From assembly GCA_016935665.1 (NCBI GenBank), contig JAFGQN010000148.1, positions 1 through 64,000 on the forward strand: 64,000 bases of DNA, read 5' to 3'. The notes beneath the pieces are model-generated. The model did not search any database and was not told where the DNA came from. It saw only the letters and a program-made list of their open reading frames with translations. Source of the DNA: Deltaproteobacteria bacterium (GTDB lineage Bacteria; Myxococcota_A; Polyangia; JAAYKL01). The translations under genes and the position numbers were made by a program. Shown here piece after piece: positions 7,481-15,335 of this stretch (position 1 is the first letter of the stretch; every line of letters starts with the position of its first letter).

Positions 7481-10400
7481 TTAGAGAGGAGCAGCGACGA
7501 CGCCAACCGCATCTATAACCAGGGTGCCGCCAACGACTTTGATCTTCACAGTATGGACATCGTTGTCGAGGTTGCGCAGGGTGTAGGTCTGGGTAAAATC
7601 GCCACATTTTGCAGTGCTGGCAGATGGTTCCTTTATATCGCCATCGACGGTGACTTCCAGTTTGGCGGAGCCGTCGTTGGGTCCCAGAATATCGAGGCCA
7701 ACCCCGGAAAATGTAAATTCCATCGTTGAACCGCTGCCGATGCTGGTGGAGAGTGAACGCTGGTAGTTGTACATGCTTTTGCCGTTCGCATGGGACCATC
7801 CACCTTCATATTTCAGTTTTACCGAGGGTGGGTCGGACAAATCGTGCATTTCGAGATTGTCCAGCAGTTCCGAGTAATATGGCGGTTGACCATCGATGGC
7901 TTCCACTTTCAGATTGTCAAAAAGCGTGTGATAATACCCACTGGCGAGATCGATTCGTCCGGAAAGTCTTGGCGTCGGATCTGTGAACGTGTTGATTTCC
8001 TCATGGTCAATCAGGGCCGTTATTTTGTTGCCCACCACTTCAAGCGCAATGTTGTGCCATGCATCAAACGCCGTATCGAAACCGGAGATTGTTGTGCCTC
8101 CCGATCCCGTGGCGACATTGCCCGAGGCCACCGAGTTGCCATCCACCCACATGGACCATCCCCCATCGTACCAGAATTTCAACATGTAAGGTGTGCCACT
8201 CAGTGTGTGGGAATTTCCGCCGCCCTGCTGACGCGCGCCAACGGCCGCGTAGTTGTCGCCTCCCTCCGTGCCATTGTGTTCAAATGACACATCCACGCTC
8301 ACCTTATAGTTCATCCAGCGATTGTCCCCAATACCGGTAATGGGGTCGCCGTTGTTCCATGTGGCGCCAAGACCCATTAACGAACCGTCCAGCTGCTGCC
8401 GCAGGACATAATTGTCGTTGCCCGCAGGCAGATACGCTTCGAATGCACCATTGCGGTCACTGGTGTACCTTGGGATAAGCCCGCTGTTGCTACCTCGGGA
8501 GTCTATGTAACTTTCGTCTCCGTCAATTTTTCCGCCGTCTGCAAAAATAGGGACCGATAAATCCGAGTAGTCAAAATCGTCTGCATACAGAATCGTATCG
8601 GATGTATCCAGCGCGTCACCTGTGGCATTGGTATCGAGTACGTTGCGCTCACCTTCCACGGGAAGCGGTGTGTGATGTGCCACATCATTCCAGTTGACCA
8701 GTGATGAAGCGGTGATGACCGAATACGGTTTAACTTTGATGGTGTATGCACCACTTCCGTCTGCCGCCAGGTTGCACAGGTATTTCATGTAATTGCTGTT
8801 GAACGCCTTTCCTGCATCCGCAGCACGGGTTTCCCATATTTCAAGTTCAGGAGCATTGGAAAATGCCATATTTGCGGTTTCGATTCGATAGATCCGTTCA
8901 TACTCGCTGTCGTTCATGAGGATCGAAGAAAAGTGGGTCCCATCGGGGGCGGCAAGGGTCATGTAGTTTGGCCGTCCGTTGCGACCGTTAATGGGATTGG
9001 TCCCGGTGGCGCCCGAAGCACTGGCCCTGGGGATGACACGCCAGATTCCCTTTGTATTGCCGTCATTTTCCCATCCCGTTTTGGCAAACCAGCTGAAGTG
9101 CCTTAGTATTTGCAGACCCGCATCATAGTGTATCCATCCAGACCAGGGGTCTCTGGCGCTGAGTAACTCCTTAAAGGAATACTGACCGCCTTCGTAAAAA
9201 GAACCAATAGCCGGCTGATAAATAAAGTGAGTTCGATGAGAATTGACAAACCCTTTAATGATTGTGTTTCCCATTTCCAGTGGTCCGTATGTGCCACCAA
9301 TTCCCGTTCCCGCCACCGACGGATCCTTCATATTGTTGTTGGGACGGAATGCGCTGTTGCTGAATGTTGCCTGCGCTTCGCTGTTCCATATCTCTTTATC
9401 GTAGTCCTGGGCGAGTTTTTTAAAATTGCCGGACGCATCATCATCGGTGTTGTAGTGGTAACCTGCGACGGAAACCGCGTTTCGCAGAGCCGTATCAGTG
9501 ATCATTGCGCCACCAAATGAGCCCAGGCCCGCTTCGTCGGAAATAATAATCTGAATACTGTTATACAGCTGTTGTTCGGTTGCATCGGCAAATCCCGTGT
9601 TGTCCGATTTGACACGGGAGGCGTAGTCTTTGGTCCAATTGATATTGGGGCCCCGTTCGTTTTCACCCGGGTTTACGTAGTTTATCATGTATCCGTAAGA
9701 CCGATATGCGGCAAGGATGGTGTTTTTAAACCACGTGTAAATCTTGTCGTTGTTGTTTGCCCATGCGGGTGCGTGCCAGCGCAGAATACTCACTTTCAGA
9801 TTGGGATTAATCCTTCTGGCATCTGCTGCCAGCTGAAATCCGGGATGACGCGCAACGTTTGCCGCTTCGCCTGCCAATCTCATGGTGCACGGGTCAGGCC
9901 CGGTTGATGTATTTCTGTCATTGCCCATCTCAATTTTCACATGCGTCATAATTGGAAGGTCGCCACCGAATAGAATCTGAAGGAACTGTTGATATTTTTT
10001 CGGATGCGCAGCCTTGTAATCCATTAACAGGGCACTGGTGCCGTTGGCACTGAGCACGCCAAATCCTTTAAAGGTCAGTCCGTGTGTATTGTCCACCTTA
10101 ATGTCATTGCCATTGACAACTATTGTTGCATCCGGAGTCCCGGCGTTTATTGGCTCGCAGGCGATAGGTTCCTCTGGAACAACAACCTCGATTTCAGTGT
10201 CTGAATCGGCGTCACCATCCGAATCGCCGTCGCCATCCGTGTCTGTGTCCGAATCGCCATCCGAATCCGTATCTGAATCCGAGTCATTATCGGTGTCGCC
10301 ATCGGTATCGGAATCACTATCCGTGTCAGTGTCGGTATCACCATCGCCGTCGGTGTCGCTGTCTGCATCACTGTATGTATTCGTGTCAGAGTCGTCCGAT

Positions 10401-10507
10401 GTCTCCGTGTCGGGCGTGTTGCCGGATGAGTTGTCCGATGAACATCCCGATGTCGACAGCATCACGGTTGCAAGTATTAATGGAATCGCAATTTCAATTG
10501 GTCTCAT
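7481..10507 (-). CDS. GH59-type galactosidase (galactocerebrosidase-like) lipoprotein
   Basis: The ATG at 10507 is chosen because GGAGG stands 7-11 bases upstream and the protein then starts with a signal ending in STSGC (Cys22). Upstream in-frame codons would bury that signal. An unusually long Asp/Ser/Gly/Thr linker covers residues about 39-104. The catalytic part resembles GH59: LTFKGFGVLSANGTSALL, HVKIEMGND, INPNLKVSILRWHAPAW. E284 in ENERGP is the likely acid/base and E377 in WNSEAQ the likely nucleophile. About residues 700-900 resemble the lectin-like domain that closes GH59 enzymes (NYKVSVDVSF, GTPYMLKFWYDGGW, WHNIALEVVGNKITALI). A further beta-sandwich of about 120 residues ends the protein. 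GH59 members are galactosidases; the plant substrate here is not known. At 1008 residues it is longer than usual because of linker and extra module. Confidence 0.82.
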   Translation of the reverse strand: MRPIEIAIPLILATVMLSTSGCSSDNSSGNTPDTETSDDSDTNTYSDADSDTDGDGDTDTDTDSDSDTDGDTDNDSDSDTDSDGDSDTDTDGDGDSDGDADSDTEIEVVVPEEPIACEPINAGTPDATIVVNGNDIKVDNTHGLTFKGFGVLSANGTSALLMDYKAAHPKKYQQFLQILFGGDLPIMTHVKIEMGNDRNTSTGPDPCTMRLAGEAANVARHPGFQLAADARRINPNLKVSILRWHAPAWANNNDKIYTWFKNTILAAYRSYGYMINYVNPGENERGPNINWTKDYASRVKSDNTGFADATEQQLYNSIQIIISDEAGLGSFGGAMITDTALRNAVSVAGYHYNTDDDASGNFKKLAQDYDKEIWNSEAQATFSNSAFRPNNNMKDPSVAGTGIGGTYGPLEMGNTIIKGFVNSHRTHFIYQPAIGSFYEGGQYSFKELLSARDPWSGWIHYDAGLQILRHFSWFAKTGWENDGNTKGIWRVIPRASASGATGTNPINGRNGRPNYMTLAAPDGTHFSSILMNDSEYERIYRIETANMAFSNAPELEIWETRAADAGKAFNSNYMKYLCNLAADGSGAYTIKVKPYSVITASSLVNWNDVAHHTPLPVEGERNVLDTNATGDALDTSDTILYADDFDYSDLSVPIFADGGKIDGDESYIDSRGSNSGLIPRYTSDRNGAFEAYLPAGNDNYVLRQQLDGSLMGLGATWNNGDPITGIGDNRWMNYKVSVDVSFEHNGTEGGDNYAAVGARQQGGGNSHTLSGTPYMLKFWYDGGWSMWVDGNSVASGNVATGSGGTTISGFDTAFDAWHNIALEVVGNKITALIDHEEINTFTDPTPRLSGRIDLASGYYHTLFDNLKVEAIDGQPPYYSELLDNLEMHDLSDPPSVKLKYEGGWSHANGKSMYNYQRSLSTSIGSGSTMEFTFSGVGLDILGPNDGSAKLEVTVDGDIKEPSASTAKCGDFTQTYTLRNLDNDVHTVKIKVVGGTLVIDAVGVVAAPL
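10196..10393 (-). repeat. Asp-Ser/Gly/Thr linker repeat, GH59 protein
   Basis: This is the longest acidic linker in the window, about 66 residues of alternating Asp with Ser, Thr, Gly or Ala between the lipidated N-terminus and the GH59 domain. The plus strand reads as a Ser/Pro/Glu-rich shadow. Confidence 0.85.
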
Positions 10508-11024
10508 TATATATATCCTCCGGAAGTCCTTAGCTGGTTCCATATTAAAGGAGTCTGTCTCGTCAGTGTATTGTATTCGTGAAAAAGGGGCGGATTCAGT
10601 CAAAATTATATCACCAAATGATTGTTCAATTTGCTTACATATGGCGTGCATCTCAGAATGGATTCAGCAAATATCCGGGGAACAAAGCAGTCGCCGCCAT
10701 TTGCAATTCACGTCACGAAGAGTTACATTACAGCTATTCAAAAGTGGGCTGTTTATTTAAGTAAAACCGTCAATGGTTTTGCAGAAAGGTGACGGTATGG
10801 ATGTTGCAACGTCTTCTAATGCCGATAACTTCAAGGACGTATTATGGTCGCTGATTGCGGAGGTTGTGCCAGACGGTCGACATCAATGTAGACACCGAAT
10901 CGTAAAAATAACTCTGGACGAAGCGGGCATTGGCATTCCGGTTCCGCAGCGGTATGTGCATTTTGATGAAAGGTTTGTAAAAGCCATGAAGTCGACCTGG
11001 GCTGGTTTGAGGCCCTTTTATCGG
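10508..11024. other. Intergenic region, 517 bp
   Basis: This stretch separates the GH59 start from the nitroreductase stop. The GH59 leader and promoter should lie at its low end. A short inverted repeat AAAACC/GGTTTT with a 6-base loop lies at 10763-10780 and has no strong T-run. The upper half contains a plus-strand MscS-like remnant, listed separately. No intact gene is supported. Confidence 0.5.
10797..10990 (+). pseudogene. C-terminal remnant of an MscS-type channel gene
   Basis: In the plus strand at about 10914-10976 the frame reads LDEAGIGIPVPQRYVHFDER. This closely follows the C-terminal motif of small-conductance mechanosensitive channels (alDEAGIeIPfPQR-vh). About 35 preceding residues (DNFKDVLWSLIAEVV) have the look of a decayed MscS C-terminal domain. 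No membrane segments or start precede it, and the frame runs without a stop into the antisense of the nitroreductase gene. I interpret it as the tail of a lost channel gene. The motif match is from memory of the family and needs a profile search. Confidence 0.45.
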
Positions 11025-11585
11025 CTACTTTGGGTAGGCATTTCCAAATCGATTGACGTGAACAAATTCGCTGACGGCTTTTCTTGGCGGAGAGACGCCG
11101 ATCTGTTCGGGATATCCCACGGGGATAAGCGCCACGGCCTCAACTTTTTGGGGCAACCCAATGACGCGTTTGAGCCTGTCGTGATCCAGCCAACCCACCA
11201 CCACTGTGCCCAATCCCAATTCGGCGGCGCAGTTGCACAGATTCTGTGTGGCCAGTCCTGCGTCGAACATGAACCAGTCTCCAGGTGTCGTAATGTGCGT
11301 ATTGCCAATATATCCCACTTTGTCTGTTTGGGCGCACAGGGCTATGACCAGGGGCGCTTCGACAACGGCAGCAAATGCGGGATTCTGTTTGGGGACCGCT
11401 TCCTGCATGGCTTTTTTGGTTTCGTCATTTGTGACAAGAACCAGCTCCCAGCATTGGGTATTGGCCCATGATTGGGAACACTGAACAGATTCCAACAGCT
11501 GCTCAACCAGCTCTTCATTTATGGGATCTGTTTTATATCGGCGAATGGTTTGTCTTTTTTTCATGGCTGACAGGATAGTTGTCAT
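11025..11585 (-). CDS. Nitroreductase family protein (FMN-dependent)
   Basis: A 186-residue flavin reductase of the nitroreductase fold, likely cytoplasmic, reducing nitro, quinone or similar substrates with NAD(P)H. The N-terminal KKRQTIRRY is the usual FMN-phosphate binding element. SQSWANTQCWELVLVTN and the GWFMFDAGLATQN-type segment (here GDWFMFDAGLATQNL) are family landmarks, followed by ELGLGTVVVGW and the late VALIPVGYPEQ. Length is typical of the short nitroreductases. GAGG lies about 8 bases before the ATG at 11585. It is divergent from the MgtC-like gene, and a perfect small palindrome lies between them. The true substrate cannot be told from sequence. Confidence 0.88.
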   Translation of the reverse strand: MTTILSAMKKRQTIRRYKTDPINEELVEQLLESVQCSQSWANTQCWELVLVTNDETKKAMQEAVPKQNPAFAAVVEAPLVIALCAQTDKVGYIGNTHITTPGDWFMFDAGLATQNLCNCAAELGLGTVVVGWLDHDRLKRVIGLPQKVEAVALIPVGYPEQIGVSPPRKAVSEFVHVNRFGNAYPK

Positions 11586-11930
11586 CTTGGCACCTCATTG
11601 TTTTTTCGCAACAGTTCAACCCTGTTGAAAGGGATGCTGTCGCGGGATTTTCGTTCATGACCGTTTGACCGGCGCTGTCTATTGGAGGTACTATACCCGC
11701 TTGAATCGAAAAGAACAGTACCCACTTTTGGGTAGGGTACATTCCCATTGGTTTGTATTGTGAGTCCTATGCGTCGCTGTGAAACTGGTTGTATTTTTGC
11801 ACGTGGTTCCTTCATTTCGGTTGAACCGGTTATGGTTTCACGCTGCAGCAATGATCGTTGAGGTTTGAAAACCGCTGATGTGGCCTGATTCGACGAAGAA
11901 GAAAACGCTAAAGGAGCAGACAGATTATTT
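11586..11930. other. Divergent intergenic region, 345 bp
   Basis: This region lies between the nitroreductase and MgtC-like starts and should hold both promoters. I see a palindrome at 11719-11734 and an AAGGAG ribosome site at 11911-11916 for the MgtC-like gene, about 14 bases from its ATG. Reading frames here show no conserved protein. Confidence 0.5.
11719..11734. promoter_or_regulatory. Possible operator palindrome
   Basis: TACCCA and TGGGTA form a perfect inverted repeat with a 4-base centre, nested in an outer GTACCC/GGGTAC pair (11718-11740). It lies about 135 bp upstream of the nitroreductase. GTAC-type palindromes are used by HxlR/MarR-type redox regulators, which often control nitroreductases, but no such regulator is visible here. 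Confidence 0.3.
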
Positions 11931-12446
11931 ATGGATTGGGAACAGCTAATAACGATTGCGCCGTTTAAGTGGGAATCGGTGGGGGTAGTGTTGCTGTGCG
12001 GCATTGTGATTGGTTTTGAGCGGCAGCTTCGGGGCAAGCCGGTGGGAATTCGAACGGCGTCGCTTATCGCTCTGGGTACCTATATTTTTACGGCGGCCGC
12101 AGTGGCGGTGAACACCGAGGAATCGGATCCCTCGCGGATTATCGGACAGGTGGTTACCGGCGTCGGATTTTTGGGGGCTGGTGTCATGCTTTCAAAAGAT
12201 GGTGTTGTGATAGGGGTGACATCCGCCGCAACCATCTGGGTGTTGGCGGCCATTGGTGTGGTGGTGGCAGTGGCATCCCCCTGGACAGCCATTAAGCTGG
12301 CACTACTGGTGATTGGAATTCTTTACGGTGTGGAATTGCTCGAAACGTACAGCGCCGCGCTCACTCGGGGCGTTCATTCCCGATATCGCAATTGGCGGGG
12401 CTCCCCGCAGAATGAGGAATCCGGGACCCAATCTTCGGATGAATAA
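11931..12446 (+). CDS. MgtC/SapB family membrane protein
   Basis: A 171-residue inner-membrane protein with four to five hydrophobic segments across residues about 15-145. The MgtC/SapB signature is clear: LLCGIVIGFERQLRGKPVGIRT, then GQVVTGVGFLGAGVML and GVTSAATIWVLAAIGV. The family is tied to magnesium limitation, membrane ATP synthase modulation or general stress in various bacteria; the short forms like this lack the ACT-like cytoplasmic tail of full MgtC. It is divergent from the nitroreductase and stands alone. The ATG at 11931 follows AAGGAG at a slightly long spacing. No Mg-sensing leader is recognised upstream. Confidence 0.88.
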   Translation: MDWEQLITIAPFKWESVGVVLLCGIVIGFERQLRGKPVGIRTASLIALGTYIFTAAAVAVNTEESDPSRIIGQVVTGVGFLGAGVMLSKDGVVIGVTSAATIWVLAAIGVVVAVASPWTAIKLALLVIGILYGVELLETYSAALTRGVHSRYRNWRGSPQNEESGTQSSDE

Positions 12447-12560
12447 CCTTTTTCATATGCATGGGAAAGAGGCCAATCAAAGGTTTCTGCTGCGACAAGG
12501 GTGTGGCATTTTGACACAATGGGGCATTTTGACGCAGGTGTGGTTCGCTCGTTGAGCATT

Positions 12561-12788
12561 CTATTCTCTGTCTTTGAACACATTTCGGCGTGGCGCAGTC
12601 GGCGGTGGATGGTAATCTTTCCAGCGGACGCTGCCTCGACGGTATTCGGGCTGGGATGGAGTCGATTTCATCTGAACGTGATGTGTGGCGTTCGCAGCTT
12701 GTTTCCCTGTGAAAAGCAGTAGCAGCTTTCTGAGTGGCACAAGCAGCAGATCGCCTAGCCGACGGAGACCGTTTTTTCTGCTGCCCAT
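12561..12788 (-). CDS. Small basic protein of unknown function
   Basis: A 75-residue protein is supported mainly by its start: AAAGGAG stands 7 bases before the ATG at 12788. Longer frames through the same region lack such a site. The N-terminus is a basic amphipathic or membrane-seeking helix (LRRLGDLLLVPLRKLLLLF). The rest is polar, basic and proline-containing (KDYHPPPTAPRRNVF). I know no family for it. It points away from the protease/ATP-grasp/ligase operon at 13129, from which it is separated by 340 bp with two hairpins. It could be a small membrane-associated protein, a peptide precursor or a chance frame. Confidence 0.4.
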   Translation of the reverse strand: MGSRKNGLRRLGDLLLVPLRKLLLLFTGKQAANATHHVQMKSTPSQPEYRRGSVRWKDYHPPPTAPRRNVFKDRE

Positions 12789-13128
12789 ATAAATCTCCTT
12801 TATGGAATAGCAAAATGTCATAAATAGCAAATACAGCGAATTGCGTGCCATGACACGTTGCGCCATAATGTCTTTGAAATCGGTAAAATGAAGCGTATGA
12901 ATTGTCCTGCACGGTGTGGAAAATGGCCCCAGTGGGGCAAAAAGAAACGCTCCAGACGCCCCGCTGGCGTCTCGGAAAAAAGATTTTTGGCCCCTGGCAT
13001 GGAACTGGCAATACGATTTTTTTTGAGGCAATGGATTTGGAGAAAGTCCTGATATGACAATGTGTAGATACTCGGTGCCGGTGCAAAAGACAACGTTCCT
13101 GCGCCCGTCGGATTGATGGGGGAACGCT
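12789..13128. other. Divergent intergenic region with two hairpins, 340 bp
   Basis: Two perfect inverted repeats stand close together: GCCCC/GGGGC with a 3-base loop at 12926-12938, and AGACGCC/GGCGTCT with a 5-base loop at 12954-12972. Neither is followed by a proper T-run on the plus strand. On the minus strand the second is followed by a T-rich stretch before the first. The region should hold the promoter of the 13129 operon. A small plus-strand frame (12858-13052) has no good ribosome site or family match. Confidence 0.45.
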
Positions 13129-13863
13129 ATGAAGAAGTTTCTGACACTCGATATTTTACCGCAACCGGACGATACCACCTGCGGGCCCACCTGTTTGCAT
13201 GCCCTTTATCGGTATTTCGGTGATGAGATTCCCTTGCAGGATGTGATTGCGGAGGTGCAGTCGTTGAAAGGAGGGGGGACGCTGGGCGTCATGTTGGCCA
13301 ACCACGCACTTCGCCGCGGATACCGGGCGTCCATTTACACCTATAACCTTATGATTTTCGATCCCACCTGGTTTTTACCCGAAGCAGATATTCAGCGCAA
13401 GCTGGCAAAGCGGCTCGAAGTCATTCACGACGCCAAACAGAAAAAGGCCATTCGAGCCTATCAGTCGTTCCTTATTAACGGTGGAAAGATTCACTTTGTG
13501 GATTTAACGAGAAATCTGTTACGACGATTTTTAAAATCCGGAAGACCCATCCTCACCGGACTGAATTCCACTTTTTTGTACCGCGCACCACGTGTCGACG
13601 AAGCCTCCATGAAAAACGACGATATTGGCGGAGAAGTGGTGGGGCATTTTGTGGTGCTTTCCGGATATGACCAGATGAACAAAACAGTGCACGTCAGTGA
13701 TCCATACGCGCGCAATCCGTTTGCCAACCAATCTTACGAACTTCCCATTGACCGGGTTATCGGCGCCATTCTCCTGGGGGTGATGACCTATGACGCCAAT
13801 TTTCTCATCATCGATCCCGGAAACAATGAACCCAGACACAATCGAAAGGCTGTATCTGTATGA
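13129..13863 (+). CDS. C39-like papain-fold cysteine protease, operon leader
   Basis: A 244-residue cytoplasmic protein (no signal peptide) of the C39/papain-like fold. Gln12 and Cys18 in DDTTCGPTC, His173 in GHFVVLSGYD and Asp191 in VSDPY form the expected catalytic set. There is no ABC-transporter portion, so it is not a bacteriocin exporter-protease. Its stop overlaps the ATG of the RimK-type gene by four bases (13860-13863), and that gene overlaps the next likewise, so all four enzymes are one operon. In such amidoligase clusters the protease or transglutaminase-like member is predicted to trim or hydrolyse the amide product or a precursor; this is inference. A GGGGGAACG stretch precedes the ATG. 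Confidence 0.78.
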   Translation: MKKFLTLDILPQPDDTTCGPTCLHALYRYFGDEIPLQDVIAEVQSLKGGGTLGVMLANHALRRGYRASIYTYNLMIFDPTWFLPEADIQRKLAKRLEVIHDAKQKKAIRAYQSFLINGGKIHFVDLTRNLLRRFLKSGRPILTGLNSTFLYRAPRVDEASMKNDDIGGEVVGHFVVLSGYDQMNKTVHVSDPYARNPFANQSYELPIDRVIGAILLGVMTYDANFLIIDPGNNEPRHNRKAVSV

Positions 13864-15335
13864 AAATTTTGTTGGTGGTGGCCAACTCAAAAAAATGGCC
13901 CCTCAGTATCCCCGACTGTGAAGTGGTGTCGGCGCGCAAATACCTGACAGAACCCATTTTCTCAAGGTTGAGTGGCGTGCGCGTATTCAATCTGATGCAT
14001 CCGTGTCGATACCAGAGCCAGGGATACTACGTATCGTTGCTGGCCGAGGCCCGAGGACACAGGCCCGTTCCCAATATTACGACATTAAGGGATTTGCATA
14101 CACCGGCCATGGTTCGTATGACGGATGCCGCCATTAGCGAACTGGTGCAGAAGTCGCTGACAGGTATCCGATCGCAGCGCTTTGAGTTAAGCATTTATTT
14201 TGGACGCAATCTGGCCCGCAAATACGACAAACTGTGCCGTGAGCTGTTCAACCGCTTTCACGCGCATTTTTTAAGGGCGGTATTTGTACGCAATAAGGAC
14301 ATCTGGACGCTTCAGAACATCAGTCCAATCAGCATCAATGAAATTCCACAAAGTCATCATGACTTTGTAGAGGAGGCGGCGGGAAACTATTTTACCAAAG
14401 CCGGTTATCGTCAGCGAAAGGTGCAGCAGTTTCGATATTCGCTGGCCATCCTGCATCACCCGGACGAAAAGGAAGCGCCGTCAAATGCGGCGGCCCTTAA
14501 AAAGTTTATTCGCGCCGGGCAGAAACTGGGACTGGATACCCAGCTTATCACTAAAGAGGATTTTGGACGCCTTTCCGAGTATGACGCGCTGTTTATTCGT
14601 GAAACAACAAATGTGAACAATCATACGTTTCGCTTTGCCCGTTATGCCGAAGCGGATGGGCTGGTAGTCATCGATGATCCGCAATCCATTATTCGCTGCG
14701 CCAACAAAGTTTTTTTGGCGGAGCTTTTGGAACACCACCGTATCCCCACACCGAAAACCATGATAGTGCACAGGGACAATGTGGACTTGATTACGCATAC
14801 GTTGGGATTCCCCTGTGTATTGAAGCAGCCGGACAGTGCATTTTCTGTTGGTGTGAAAAAAGTCGAACGTGCAGACACGCTGGCACTGGTGGCTGAACAG
14901 ATGCTTGAAAAATCGGAGCTTATTATTGCGCAGGAATATCTGCCCACTGATTTTGATTGGCGAGTCGGTATTCTTGATTCGAAGGTGATTTTTGTCTGCC
15001 GCTATTATATGGCCAGAGACCACTGGCAAATTGTCAAGCGGGATCAACATGGGGAAAAACAGGAGGGCGACGCCGATACGTTGAATCCCAATGATGCGCC
15101 GGATGAAGTACTTCGCATTGCTTTGAAAGCAGCTGCACCCATCGGCAACGGACTGTATGGTGTGGATGTGAAGCAGGTGGGTAGCAGATTTTACGTCATT
15201 GAAGTGAATGACAATCCCAATATTGACGCAGGGCTGGAAGATGCGTTGTTGCAGGATCGGCTCTATCATCAGGTGATGTCCATTTTTTTACAGCGAATCG
15301 AAGAAAAGAAACTGGTGTCGAGGGCAGCCAAATGA
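13860..15335 (+). CDS. RimK-type ATP-grasp ligase with RLAN-like N-terminal domain
   Basis: A 491-residue ATP-dependent carboxylate-amine/thiol ligase. Residues 1 to about 190 match the N-terminal domain found only with certain RimK-like ligases (RLAN), including YVSLLAEARGHRPVPNI, YFGRNLARKYDKL and a region rich in aromatic and basic residues. Residues about 200-480 form the ATP-grasp: ETTNVNNHTFRFARYAE, PTPKTMIVHRDN, GFPCVLKQPDSAFSVGVKKV (nucleotide-binding Lys), IIAQEYLPTDFDWRVGILD and IEVNDNPNIDAG with the metal-binding E and N. The substrate is unknown; RimK relatives add glutamate or other amino acids to carboxylates. Overlaps of 4 bp on both sides show translational coupling with the protease and the GCS2-type ligase. 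Confidence 0.85.
   Translation: MKILLVVANSKKWPLSIPDCEVVSARKYLTEPIFSRLSGVRVFNLMHPCRYQSQGYYVSLLAEARGHRPVPNITTLRDLHTPAMVRMTDAAISELVQKSLTGIRSQRFELSIYFGRNLARKYDKLCRELFNRFHAHFLRAVFVRNKDIWTLQNISPISINEIPQSHHDFVEEAAGNYFTKAGYRQRKVQQFRYSLAILHHPDEKEAPSNAAALKKFIRAGQKLGLDTQLITKEDFGRLSEYDALFIRETTNVNNHTFRFARYAEADGLVVIDDPQSIIRCANKVFLAELLEHHRIPTPKTMIVHRDNVDLITHTLGFPCVLKQPDSAFSVGVKKVERADTLALVAEQMLEKSELIIAQEYLPTDFDWRVGILDSKVIFVCRYYMARDHWQIVKRDQHGEKQEGDADTLNPNDAPDEVLRIALKAAAPIGNGLYGVDVKQVGSRFYVIEVNDNPNIDAGLEDALLQDRLYHQVMSIFLQRIEEKKLVSRAAK

Noticed and set aside
10508-10651. N-terminal extension of the GH59 gene to 10651
   Set aside because: GGAGG just before ATG 10507 and the signal peptide starting there fix the shorter start.
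10773-11471. A 232-residue plus-strand frame
   Set aside because: Most of it is antisense to the nitroreductase; only the first part carries an MscS-like motif, recorded as a remnant.
12361-13086. A 241-residue minus-strand frame antisense to the end of the MgtC-like gene
   Set aside because: No ribosome site, no recognisable domain, and it overlaps a well supported gene; the 75-residue frame in another register has a better start.
13129-13863. Bacteriocin exporter-type C39 peptidase
   Set aside because: There is no transporter or ATPase domain and no double-glycine leader peptide nearby; the context is amide ligases.
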